Source: Massilia terrae (GTDB lineage: Bacteria > Pseudomonadota > Gammaproteobacteria > Burkholderiales > Burkholderiaceae_D). From it: a stretch of 64,000 nucleotides of DNA. The translations under genes and the position numbers were made by a program. Location: assembly GCF_024753145.1 (NCBI RefSeq), contig NZ_JANUGU010000001.1, forward strand, positions 1 to 64,000, written 5' to 3'. Shown in pieces: positions 55,618 to 63,842 of the stretch. How positions within the stretch are numbered: the first letter of the stretch is position 1; every line of letters starts with the position of its first letter. The notes beneath the pieces were generated by a model, which saw nothing but the letters and a program-made list of their open reading frames with translations, had not been told where the DNA came from and searched no databases.

Positions 55618-57282
55618 ATGAGCACCTATGGCCCGCGCGAATGGCATCCGGACGAACGCCCGCTGTTCCCCGGCTCTCCCTCGACTCCGGCGCATTCGAC
55701 GGAGCGGCGCATCGCTTACTTCTGCGTCGGCTCGCTGGTCACGGTGACAGCGGGCCTGGGCAACGCGCTGGTCAGCGCCAACCTGTTCAACTTGCAAGGC
55801 CCGCTGGGCGCCTACTTCACCGAGATCAACTGGCTGCCGACTGCGTACGTGATGACCAATGCGTCGATGAACCTGCTGCTGGTGAAGTTCCGCCAGCAGT
55901 TCGGGCTGCGCGCCTTCACCGAGTTCTTCATGGCGCTGTATGCGCTGCTCACCGTCGCTCACCTGTTCGTTGGCGGGCTCGGCTCGGCCATCGCGGTGCG
56001 CGCGGCGCACGGAATCGCGGGCGCGGCCATGTCGACGCTCGGGCTGTTCTACACGCTGCAGGCGTTCGACCGCCCCAACCGCTTCCGCGGCATCATCGCC
56101 TCGCTCGGCGTTGCGCAGCTGCCGCTGCCGATCGCTTATGTGTTTTCCAGCGACCTGCTGCGCTTTGGCGAGTGGCGCGGCCTGTACCTGTTCGAGCTCG
56201 GGATCACCGTGGTGGCGATGGCCTGCGTATTCGCGCTCAAGCTGCCGCCGGGCGACCGCATCAAGGCCTTCCGGCCGATGGATTTCCTGACATTCGCTCT
56301 GTTCGCGCCGGGCGTGGCCCTGCTGGCCGTGACGCTGACCTTCGGGCGCCTGCTGTGGTGGCGCGACACCGCCTGGATCGGCGTCGCGCTGGCCGCGTCG
56401 ATCGTGCTGATCGTGGCCTCGTTCTACGTCGAGCACACGCGCCGCAACCCGCTGCTCAACCTGCGCTGGATGGCCAACGGCAGCATCTGCCGGCTGGCGC
56501 TGGGCCTGGTGCTGGTGCGGATCGTGCTGGCCGAGCAGAGCATTGGCGCGGTCGGCATGATGCGCGCGCTGGGCCTGAACAACGACCAGCTGACCACCCT
56601 GTTCACGGTGATCCTGCTGGCCACCGTCCTCGGCCTGATCGTCGCCGCCGCCACCACCAACATCCAGCACCTGCTGGCGCCGCAGGGCATCGGCCTCGCG
56701 ATCATGTCGCTCGGCGCTTTCATCGCCTCCTTCGCCAACAGCCTGACGCGGCCCGAGGAGATGTACCTGAGCCAGGGCATGCTGGGCTTCGGCGGCGCCA
56801 TGTTCCTCGGGCCGCTGGTGGTGTCCCTGATCGGCAGGGTGATCGCCGAGCCGGCCAACCTGGTCAGCTTCGCGGTGCTGTTCAGCGCGACCCAGAACAT
56901 GGGCAGCCTGGTCGGCTCATCGCTGCTCGGGACCTTCCAGGTCTGGCGCGAGAAGTATCACTCCAGCATCCTGGTCGAGCACCTGTCCGCGCTCGACCCG
57001 CAGGTCGCGGCGCGCATCGCCCGCGGCGGGGCCGCCTTCGGGCGCGCGCTCGCCGATCCTGCCGGGCGCGCCCACCAGGGCTTGGCGGCGCTATCGGCGG
57101 CGACGGCGCGCGAAGCGAACATCCTCGCCTACAACGATGTGTTCCTGCTGATCGCGGCGATCGCCGCGCTGCACGCGGCCTGGGTGTTCGGCCGCGCCGC
57201 GTGGGAAAAGTATGTCGAACCGCCGGCGCTGCCCGCGCCGATCCCCCAACCCGACACCCGACCTGAACAGGTGACCGACTGA
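55618..57282 (+). CDS. DHA2-type MFS drug efflux transporter
   Basis: This 554-residue inner-membrane protein of the EmrB/FusE type has about fourteen helices. The first is YFCVGSLVTVTAGLGNALVSA, and TEINWLPTAYVMTNASMNLLLVKFR matches the DHA2 motif for helix 2. It ends in a cytosolic Pro-rich tail. A GGAGGG ribosome-binding site precedes the ATG. It is first of three genes for a tripartite pump, followed by the adaptor after one base. The substrate is probably a hydrophobic toxic compound; this is inferred from the family. No regulator gene is adjacent. Confidence 0.9.
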   Translation: MSTYGPREWHPDERPLFPGSPSTPAHSTERRIAYFCVGSLVTVTAGLGNALVSANLFNLQGPLGAYFTEINWLPTAYVMTNASMNLLLVKFRQQFGLRAFTEFFMALYALLTVAHLFVGGLGSAIAVRAAHGIAGAAMSTLGLFYTLQAFDRPNRFRGIIASLGVAQLPLPIAYVFSSDLLRFGEWRGLYLFELGITVVAMACVFALKLPPGDRIKAFRPMDFLTFALFAPGVALLAVTLTFGRLLWWRDTAWIGVALAASIVLIVASFYVEHTRRNPLLNLRWMANGSICRLALGLVLVRIVLAEQSIGAVGMMRALGLNNDQLTTLFTVILLATVLGLIVAAATTNIQHLLAPQGIGLAIMSLGAFIASFANSLTRPEEMYLSQGMLGFGGAMFLGPLVVSLIGRVIAEPANLVSFAVLFSATQNMGSLVGSSLLGTFQVWREKYHSSILVEHLSALDPQVAARIARGGAAFGRALADPAGRAHQGLAALSAATAREANILAYNDVFLLIAAIAALHAAWVFGRAAWEKYVEPPALPAPIPQPDTRPEQVTD

Positions 57283-57283
57283 C

Positions 57284-58357
57284 ATGGCCGACGCTACCCC
57301 ACCCGACAATACGCGGCGCCGTGCGCTGCGCAATGGCTTCCTGTTCGGCGGCATGGCGCTGGCCGGGGTCCTGATCGTGCTCTACGCGTGGAACCTGCCG
57401 CCCTTCCACAGCGCGGTGGAGAGCACCGAGAACGCAATGGTGCAGGGACAGGTCACGCTCATCAGCCCGCAGCTGTCGGGCTATGTGGTGGAGGTCGACG
57501 TGCAGGACTTCCAGCGCGTGCGCCAGGGCCAGCTGATGTTCCGCATCGATGACCGCATCTACGCGCAGCGGCTGGAGCAGGCGCGCGCGCAGCTGCAGGC
57601 GCAGCAGGCGGCGCTGGCCAACTACGCGCAGTCGCGCTCCAGCGCCGGCGCCAGCATCGGGCAGAACCAGGCGGCGCTGGCCAACGCCGCCGCGCAGGAG
57701 CAGAAATCGGCGGCCGACCTGCGCCGTGTGCAGGCGCTGGCGGCGGACGGCTCGCTGTCGATGCGCGAGCTGGACGCGGCGCGCGCCGCGCATGCGCAAA
57801 CCACGGCGGCGGTGGCGCAGGCCCGCGCCACGCTTGACATCGCGCGCCAGAATTTCAAGACCGTGGGCGTGAACCGCGGCTCGCTCGAGGCGGCGGTGGC
57901 CAATGCGCAGGCGGCGCTGCGGCTGGCCGAGATCGACATGTCCAACACGCGCGTCATGGCGCCGCGCGACGGCCAGCTTGGACAGGTCGCGGTGCGCCTC
58001 GGCGCTTACGTCAACGCCGGCGCCCAGCTGACGGCGCTGGTGCCGCCGCAGCCGTGGGTGGTCGCGAACATGAAGGAAACGCAGATGGCTAACGTACGCG
58101 TCGGCCAGCCGGTCACGTTCTCGGTGGATGCGCTGGACGGCGCCACACTGCGCGGCGCGGTCGAGCGCATCTCGCCCGCGACCGGCGCCGAGTTCTCGGT
58201 GCTCCCGCCCGATAACGCGACCGGCAACTTCGTCAAGATCACGCAGCGCATCCCGGTGCGCATCAGCGTCGATTCCGGGCAGGAGCTGGCGGCACGGCTG
58301 GCGCCCGGGATGTCGGTGGTGGTGCGCATCGATACGTCCGGGAAGGGCCGGAAATGA
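57284..58357 (+). CDS. HlyD/EmrA-family membrane fusion protein
   Basis: This 357-residue periplasmic adaptor links the MFS pump to the outer-membrane channel. A single N-terminal anchor (LFGGMALAGVLIVLYAW) is followed by the first lipoyl half (VQGQVTLISPQLSGYVVEVD). A long alpha-helical hairpin of Ala/Gln-rich sequence comes next, then the second lipoyl half and a beta-barrel (VVANMKETQMANVRVGQPV). The stop overlaps the OMF start by four bases (ATGA), showing coupled translation. Confidence 0.92.
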   Translation: MADATPPDNTRRRALRNGFLFGGMALAGVLIVLYAWNLPPFHSAVESTENAMVQGQVTLISPQLSGYVVEVDVQDFQRVRQGQLMFRIDDRIYAQRLEQARAQLQAQQAALANYAQSRSSAGASIGQNQAALANAAAQEQKSAADLRRVQALAADGSLSMRELDAARAAHAQTTAAVAQARATLDIARQNFKTVGVNRGSLEAAVANAQAALRLAEIDMSNTRVMAPRDGQLGQVAVRLGAYVNAGAQLTALVPPQPWVVANMKETQMANVRVGQPVTFSVDALDGATLRGAVERISPATGAEFSVLPPDNATGNFVKITQRIPVRISVDSGQELAARLAPGMSVVVRIDTSGKGRK

Positions 58358-59730
58358 GACGCCTGCTGGCGATCGCGCCGGCGCTGGTGCTGGCCGCCTG
58401 CAGCCTGCCGCGCCATCCGCCGCCGGCGCCGACGCTGCAGGTGCCGGCGCAGTGGCGCACCGATATCGGCCCGGGTTCGCCGGTGGAGCGAGATTGGTGG
58501 CGGGCCTTCCACGATCCGGCGTTGGCGGATCTGGTGCGGCAGGCGCTGGCGCGCAACGGCGACATCCGCACCGCCCAGGCCCGATTGCAGGAGTATCGGG
58601 CGCGCATCACCGTCGCGCGCAGCGTCGAATCGCCGCAGCTGAACGCAAGCTTCAGCCCGGGCCGGGCGCGCGTCATCGGGCCGTTCGGCACGCCGATCGA
58701 CGTTACTTCGATCACGGGCGGGGTGCAGGCCAGCTACGAGATCGACGTGTCGGGCCGCTCGGCCGCGGCGATCGAGGCGGCGCGCCTGGACTACGCATCG
58801 CAGCAGGCCGCCGCCGACGCGACGGCGCTATCGGTGGCGGCGAACACGGCGTCCGGCTACCTGACCCTGCGCGGACTGGATGCGCAGCTCGAACTGGCGC
58901 GCGCGACCCTGGTCACGCGACAGCGCTCGCTGGACCTGGCGCGGCGCGAGTTCGAGGTCGGCTACAGTTCGCGGCTGGAGCTGGCGCAGGCCGAATCCGA
59001 ATTTCGCGCGACGTCGGCGGTGGTGCCGCAGCTGGAGCGTTCGATCACGCTGCAGGAAGACGCGCTGGCGGTGCTCACCGGCGCCAGTCCCGGTCCGGTC
59101 GCGCGCGGCCTGCCGCTCGGCGAGCTGGCCCCACCGATGATCGCGACGCTGCTGCCGTCCGAGCTGCTGCGGCGGCGGCCGGACGTGGCCGCGGCCGAAC
59201 GCGCGGTGGCGGCAGCCGATGCCGCCTTGGCTGCGGCACGCGACCAGCTGCTCCCGTCGTTCAACCTGGCCGCTTCGATCACGCCCTATGCGAACAGCGT
59301 GTCGCAGCTGCTCAATTCCCCGTTCACGCTGTGGAGCGTCGGCGGCAGCGTGCTGGCGCCGATCTTCAACGGCGGCCGGCTGCGCGCGCAGACCGACATC
59401 GCCGCGTCCGCGCGCGATCGCGCCGTGATCGCCTACGAGAGCGCGGTACGCAGCGCCTTCGCCGACACCGAGAACGCGCTCGCCAGCATCCGCTTCCTGG
59501 GCCGGCAGCTGGCCGAAGGCGAGGCGCGCCGCGTGGCTGCCGCCGAAGCGCTGCGCATCGCGCGCAACCGCCATGCGAACGGCTACGCGTCCTACCTCGA
59601 GGAGCTGGATGCGCAGCGCGCCTTATACAGCGTGGAGAACGCGCAGTTGCAGCTGCGCGCCGGCCTGCTCGGGGCGCACGTGGACCTGTACCGCGCGCTG
59701 GGCGGCGGCTGGCTTCCCCCTGCAAAATAG
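58354..59730 (+). CDS. Outer-membrane efflux channel lipoprotein (NodT/OprM family)
   Basis: This 458-residue TolC-like outer-membrane factor has a lipobox (LVLAACSL), so it is lipid-anchored like OprM. Two repeats of the TolC fold are visible: FHDPALADLVRQALARNGDIRTAQARL and the later RRRPDVAAAERAVAAADAALAAARDQLLPS, with NARR-like motifs replaced by related ones. It completes a full tripartite efflux set with the preceding pump and adaptor. It ends 75 bp before the FMN reductase start. Confidence 0.92.
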   Translation: MRRLLAIAPALVLAACSLPRHPPPAPTLQVPAQWRTDIGPGSPVERDWWRAFHDPALADLVRQALARNGDIRTAQARLQEYRARITVARSVESPQLNASFSPGRARVIGPFGTPIDVTSITGGVQASYEIDVSGRSAAAIEAARLDYASQQAAADATALSVAANTASGYLTLRGLDAQLELARATLVTRQRSLDLARREFEVGYSSRLELAQAESEFRATSAVVPQLERSITLQEDALAVLTGASPGPVARGLPLGELAPPMIATLLPSELLRRRPDVAAAERAVAAADAALAAARDQLLPSFNLAASITPYANSVSQLLNSPFTLWSVGGSVLAPIFNGGRLRAQTDIAASARDRAVIAYESAVRSAFADTENALASIRFLGRQLAEGEARRVAAAEALRIARNRHANGYASYLEELDAQRALYSVENAQLQLRAGLLGAHVDLYRALGGGWLPPAK

Positions 59731-59805
59731 CGGCGGTTCGGGCGCGCTGTGCGGCCTGCATTACGCCTACAATGGCTAATTGTTCAACCATCGATGGGGA
59801 AATCC

Positions 59806-60372
59806 ATGATCAGGATTGGTGTGATTGTCGGCAGCACGCGGCCGGGCCGCAAGGCGCTCGATGTGGCGAAGTGGGTGCTCGATATCGCGAACCTGCGCAG
59901 CGACGCCGTCTACGAACTGGTCGACATCGCGGACGCCAGGCTGCCCTTGCTCGACGAACCGATGCCGCCGTCGATGGGACAGTATTCGCAGCAGCACACC
60001 AAGGACTGGGCCGCCAAAATCGCGCATTACGACGGTTTCGTGTTCGTTACGCCTGAGTACAACCACGGCACCTCGGGCGCGCTGAAGAACGCGATCGATT
60101 TCCTGTTCGCCGAGTGGAACAACAAGGCCGCCGGCTTCGTCGGCTACGGTTCGATGGGCGGCGCGCGCGCAATCGAAAGCCTGCGCCTGGTCATGGGCGA
60201 GATCATGGTGGCCGACGTGCGGCAGGCGGTGCAGCTGTCGCTGTTCACCGACTTCGAGAACTTCAGCACTTTCAAGCCGGCCACGATGCACGAGCAGTCG
60301 GTGGAGAAGATGCTCGACCAGGTGGTCGCGTGGAGCAAGGCGCTGCAGGGCGTGCGCCAGGCAAAGGGCTGA
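59806..60372 (+). CDS. NADPH-dependent FMN reductase / quinone reductase
   Basis: This 188-residue flavodoxin-fold enzyme reduces FMN or quinones. The phosphate loop is GVIVGSTRPGRKALDVA at the start and the flavin-binding motif is FVTPEYNHGTSGALKNAIDFL near residue 85. ChrR/YieF-type enzymes share this form. A GGGGAAA site supports the ATG at 59806; the in-frame ATG at 59794 would add four residues. A TACAAT -10-like box lies upstream, so it probably has its own promoter despite following the efflux genes. Confidence 0.9.
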   Translation: MIRIGVIVGSTRPGRKALDVAKWVLDIANLRSDAVYELVDIADARLPLLDEPMPPSMGQYSQQHTKDWAAKIAHYDGFVFVTPEYNHGTSGALKNAIDFLFAEWNNKAAGFVGYGSMGGARAIESLRLVMGEIMVADVRQAVQLSLFTDFENFSTFKPATMHEQSVEKMLDQVVAWSKALQGVRQAKG

Positions 60373-60414
60373 CGCGCTGCTACAATCGCCGGCCTTGCGT
60401 TTTCCAGCCGCCGA

Positions 60415-61011
60415 ATGACTAAGAATCATCCAACCCGCCGGGCCATGTGCGCCGTGTGCGAACGTCCGCAGGCGGCCTGCATTTGCGCGTCTGTCGTGCG
60501 GGTCGATAGCCCGGTCGAGGTGCTGATCCTGATGCATCCGCTCGAAGTGGGGCAGGCGAAGAATAGCGGGCGTTTGCTGAACCTCTGCCTGCCGGCGAGC
60601 CGGATCGTGGTAGGCGAGGCCTTCGAGCCTGGTGCGCTGGATGCGCTGCTGCATGCGGACGGGCGGCGGCCGGTGTTGCTGTATCCGGCGGAGGCGGGAG
60701 CGGATGCCGGCGCCGCGCCGATGGAGCCGTCGCGCTTACGGCTGGTCGTGCTCGACGCCACGTGGCGCAAGAGCCGCAAGATGCTGTACCTGAATCCTTT
60801 GCTGCGCTCCCTGCCGCGGCTGGCGCTGGCGGACGTGCCCGCCTCGGGCTACCGGATCCGCAAGGCGCATGCGCCGCACCAGCTGTCCAGCTTCGAGGCG
60901 GCGGCCTATGCGCTGGCCCAATTGACGGGTGAACAAGCTGCTTGCGTGCGCCTGCTCGACGCCTTCGAATCCTTTGTTGTACAACAAGCAGCGTTCGTGC
61001 GCTCCGCTTGA
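60415..61011 (+). CDS. DTW-domain tRNA-uridine aminocarboxypropyltransferase-like protein
   Basis: This 198-residue protein has the DTW domain of the TapT (YfiP) family, which makes acp3U at tRNA position 47. The N-terminal zinc-type Cys cluster CAVCERPQAACIC leads to LILMHPLEVGQAKNSGRLL. The name-giving motif is LDATWRKSRKMLYLNP, and the end carries YALAQLTGE. The motif here reads DATW rather than DGTW, within family variation. A TACAAT box 35 bp upstream may be its promoter. Confidence 0.88.
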   Translation: MTKNHPTRRAMCAVCERPQAACICASVVRVDSPVEVLILMHPLEVGQAKNSGRLLNLCLPASRIVVGEAFEPGALDALLHADGRRPVLLYPAEAGADAGAAPMEPSRLRLVVLDATWRKSRKMLYLNPLLRSLPRLALADVPASGYRIRKAHAPHQLSSFEAAAYALAQLTGEQAACVRLLDAFESFVVQQAAFVRSA

Positions 61012-61037
61012 AATCGCATCGGGCCGCGCGTAAGATA

Positions 61038-61053
61038 CTGTATAAACGTACAG
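61038..61053 (+). promoter_or_regulatory. LexA box (SOS operator)
   Basis: CTGTATAAACGTACAG is an exact CTGT-N8-ACAG match, 13 bases before the GTG start of the radical SAM gene. It would put this gene under LexA control. Confidence 0.8.
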
Positions 61054-61066
61054 TAAAGGTGCAGCC

Positions 61067-62239
61067 GTGGCAGGTGGCGAACGACATGTCGACAGGGAAG
61101 GACTCGACGAGCAGGTGATGCTGCCTCCGCGTCCGCTCGCCGCGCGCAAGGGCAGGGGCGCGGTCTCCAATATCCAGGGCAGGTACGAGCTCGACCAGCG
61201 CGAGCGCTTCGAGGATGGCTGGACGGTGGAGGAAGAAGAAGCGCCAGCCTTCCGCACCGTCGTCACGGACGAATACGCCAAGAGCATCCTCACCCGCAAC
61301 GCGTCGCCGGACGTGCCCTTCAATGTGTCGCTCAATCCCTACCGCGGTTGCGAGCACGGCTGCATCTATTGTTTCGCGCGACCCACGCACAGCTATCTCG
61401 GGTTGTCGCCGGGGCTGGATTTCGAAAGCCGCCTGTTCGCCAAGGTCAACGCGCCGGATCTGCTGCGGCGCGAGCTGGCCGCACGCGCCTACCTACCGGA
61501 GCACATCGCCATCGGCGTCAACACCGACGCTTACCAGCCCGTGGAGCGCCACAAGCGGCTGACGCGCCAGGTGCTGGAGGTCCTGCACGAATGTCATCAT
61601 CCGGTCGGCCTGATCACCAAGTCCTCGCTGATCGAACGCGACATCGACCTGCTCGAGCCGATGGCGGAAAAAAGCCTGGCCTGCGCGGCGATCACCCTGA
61701 CCACGCTCGATCCCGAAATTTCTCGCACGCTTGAGCCGCGCGCGGCCGCGCCCGCGCGTCGGCTGCGGACCATCCGCACGCTGGCCGAGGCCGGCATTCC
61801 GGTCAGCGTCAGCGTCGCGCCCATCATCCCCTTCGTCACCGAGCCGGAGATCGAAAAAATCCTGGAGGCCGCGCGTGATGCCGGCGCAGTCGGCGCGCAC
61901 TACGTGGTGCTGCGGCTGCCCTGGGAAGTCAACCCGCTGTTCCACGAATGGCTACAGGCCCACTTCCCGGAGCGGGCGGCGCGCGTGATGAACCGCGTGC
62001 GTGAGATGCGAGGAGGGAAGGATTACGACAGCGATTTTTCCACGCGCATGCACGGTGAAGGTGTGTGGGCGGATCTGATTCGCCAACGGTTTTTCAAAGC
62101 CGTCGAGCGGCTCGGCATGAGCGGCTTGCGCGGTCGCTTCGAGCGGCTGGACGTTTCGCAATTCCGTCGTCCGCTTGTGGTGCCCGGTACGCCGGGAAAG
62201 CAAATGGGCAACGCCACCGGGCAGCTGGACCTGTTCTGA
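61067..62239 (+). CDS. PA0069-family radical SAM protein, probable SOS gene
   Basis: This 390-residue radical SAM protein carries the cluster motif CEHGCIYC at Cys95, Cys99 and Cys102, within SLNPYRGCEHGCIYCFARPT. The family resembles spore photoproduct lyase distantly, and its reaction is unknown. In Pseudomonas aeruginosa the namesake PA0069 is a LexA-regulated gene. The GTG start at 61067 follows AAAGGTG; the LexA box lies just upstream. The protein ends MGNATGQLDLF, typical of the group. The NadR-like kinase gene follows after 63 bp. Confidence 0.9.
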   Translation: MAGGERHVDREGLDEQVMLPPRPLAARKGRGAVSNIQGRYELDQRERFEDGWTVEEEEAPAFRTVVTDEYAKSILTRNASPDVPFNVSLNPYRGCEHGCIYCFARPTHSYLGLSPGLDFESRLFAKVNAPDLLRRELAARAYLPEHIAIGVNTDAYQPVERHKRLTRQVLEVLHECHHPVGLITKSSLIERDIDLLEPMAEKSLACAAITLTTLDPEISRTLEPRAAAPARRLRTIRTLAEAGIPVSVSVAPIIPFVTEPEIEKILEAARDAGAVGAHYVVLRLPWEVNPLFHEWLQAHFPERAARVMNRVREMRGGKDYDSDFSTRMHGEGVWADLIRQRFFKAVERLGMSGLRGRFERLDVSQFRRPLVVPGTPGKQMGNATGQLDLF

Positions 62240-62302
62240 GCGTTTGGCACTGCTTGTTGCCAGCGGGGCTACAATTGCGGCTCGGTTAAACGGGAAAGCG
62301 GT

Positions 62303-62851
62303 ATGGCAGAGCGGGACGCAAGAGTGGGCGAAGTCGACATGATCGTCTTCGTCGGCGCGGAATCGACGGGCAAGTCGACGCTGGCTGCGCATTTGGCGCG
62401 CGAATTCGACACCCTGTACGTTCCGGAAATCGGACGCTTCATCTGGGAGGAGAAGAAGGGGCAACTGACGGTGGACGACTACGTGGATATCGCCGTCAAG
62501 CACCGCGAGGCCGAGGCGGAAGCCATGGCGCGGGCGCGGCGCTACTTGTTCGTCGACACCAGCGCGCTGACCACGCTGCTGCTTGGCTACTGCTTCGGCC
62601 ACATCGAGCACGCGCCGCAGGAACTGCTTGGCTACGCCGACGATTGCAAGCATCGCTACGCCCACCATTTCGTCTGCGCTGACGACATTCCGTACGAAAC
62701 TGATCCCGCACGCGAAAACGAAGCTTGGCGCGGGCGGATCCAGCGGCTCGTGATCGAAGACCTGGAGGCGCGCGGCATTCCTTACACGGTCGTGCGCGGC
62801 AGCGTCGCGGAGCGGGCAGCGCAGGTGCGGCGCGTGCTTCAGGCGGGCTGA
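62303..62851 (+). CDS. NadR-like ATP-binding kinase (stand-alone)
   Basis: This 182-residue protein resembles the nicotinamide riboside kinase domain of NadR. The Walker A motif is VGAESTGKSTLAAHLA (residues 17-32), followed by VPEIGRFIWEEKKG in place of the NadR VxEYAR segment, and LFVDTSALTTLLLGYCFG carries the Walker B acid. No nucleotidyltransferase or DNA-binding domain is attached, so it is the kinase module alone. The substrate could be nicotinamide riboside, but that is inference. It has its own ATG with GGAAAG upstream. Confidence 0.82.
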   Translation: MAERDARVGEVDMIVFVGAESTGKSTLAAHLAREFDTLYVPEIGRFIWEEKKGQLTVDDYVDIAVKHREAEAEAMARARRYLFVDTSALTTLLLGYCFGHIEHAPQELLGYADDCKHRYAHHFVCADDIPYETDPARENEAWRGRIQRLVIEDLEARGIPYTVVRGSVAERAAQVRRVLQAG

Positions 62852-62866
62852 TCAGGCCGTAGCATT

Positions 62867-63019
62867 GCCGCTGCGGGCATGCTGCTTCGGGCATGCTGGT
62901 GTGGGCATGCTGCTGTGGGCGTGCTGCTGTGGGCATGCTGCTATGGACATCTGCTATAGGCATGCGGCGGTGGGCATACCGCTGTTGCGATGCGCTTGTG
63001 GGAATCCCCCTGTTGCAAT
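62867..63019. repeat. Tandem array of eleven 14-bp units
   Basis: Eleven diverged copies of GCTGCTGTGGGCAT follow one another (one unit is 13 bp), best conserved in the middle and decaying to the right. The unit length is not a multiple of three, which argues against coding. It fills the gap between the convergent NadR-like and ChaC-like genes. Confidence 0.85.
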
Positions 63020-63038
63020 GAGGCTTCGAACACACCGG

Positions 63039-63608
63039 TCAGGCGGTGATCAACTCTCGCAAGTGCTTTTCGATTTCAAAGACGTGCTGGTCGGTTTTTC
63101 CCAGCATGCGCAGGGCCTTGGCCAGCTCCAGCAGGTATTCGCTGTTCGGCCCGCTTGGTCCGCGCGCGGTGGCGATCTGGCGCGCGATGTCCCATTCGGT
63201 GGCCGGTCCGAGATAAGCCGCATTTTCGCGCGTGGCGATGTAGACCAGGCCTTCTTCACTGCTGCCGTCGTCGAAATGAATGTCGGTCGCAAGGCGCAGG
63301 TAGCCGTTCTTTTCGCGATGGTCCAGGTGCGCGAATTCTTCCGGTGTGACGAGGTAGGCCACGCCATGACAAACGGCGCCCGCTTCCGGAACCAGCGTCA
63401 CCACGCGGCCCGGAGCGCTTTCCGTGCCGCGGTGGTCGTGCGACCCTTGCCAGAAACGGCGCGACCAACCGTCGATGCTGGCGGGGCGGCGGTCGAGGAA
63501 GGGGAAATCGGCCTTGAAGATCAGCGAGCCGTAACCGAACAGCCAGACGCTGTGGTGCCCGTCGAACTTGTTCATGCGGCGATTGATTTCGGTGGTGTTG
63601 TGCGACAT
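63039..63608 (-). CDS. ChaC-like gamma-glutamylcyclotransferase
   Basis: This 189-residue enzyme would release 5-oxoproline from glutathione or a gamma-glutamyl peptide. The signature is VWLFGYGSLIFK (Tyr26 to Ile30), the phosphate-like loop of the fold. GVAYLVTPEEFAHLDHREKN holds the catalytic Glu99. RRFWQGSHDHRGTESAPGRVV is typical of ChaC. The ATG at 63608 has no strong ribosome-binding site; an ATG at 63575 is an alternative. It is convergent to the NadR-like gene. Confidence 0.87.
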   Translation of the reverse strand: MSHNTTEINRRMNKFDGHHSVWLFGYGSLIFKADFPFLDRRPASIDGWSRRFWQGSHDHRGTESAPGRVVTLVPEAGAVCHGVAYLVTPEEFAHLDHREKNGYLRLATDIHFDDGSSEEGLVYIATRENAAYLGPATEWDIARQIATARGPSGPNSEYLLELAKALRMLGKTDQHVFEIEKHLRELITA

Positions 63609-63842
63609 TGCTGCGGTTTTGCGGATGACGAGCCAGCATTCTAGCGCCGCGCTTCATTGCGCGTGGTGACCAGCCAGCCACACCTCTCCTTACCTCCCGT
63701 CATCGACGCTTCCTAAGCATCCTTTGACCTCAGCCAGTAACGGCCTCAGCCGAGCCCCTAAGCTGGCTTGGAGCGCCGCGACTAGCAGCTTTTCCAGGAC
63801 CGCATGTTGACGACGCGCAACTGTCCTGCAACGGAGGAACAA

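Noticed and set aside
62867-63019. CRISPR array
   Set aside because: Units are 14 bp and directly abutting with no unique spacers, and there are no cas genes in the window.
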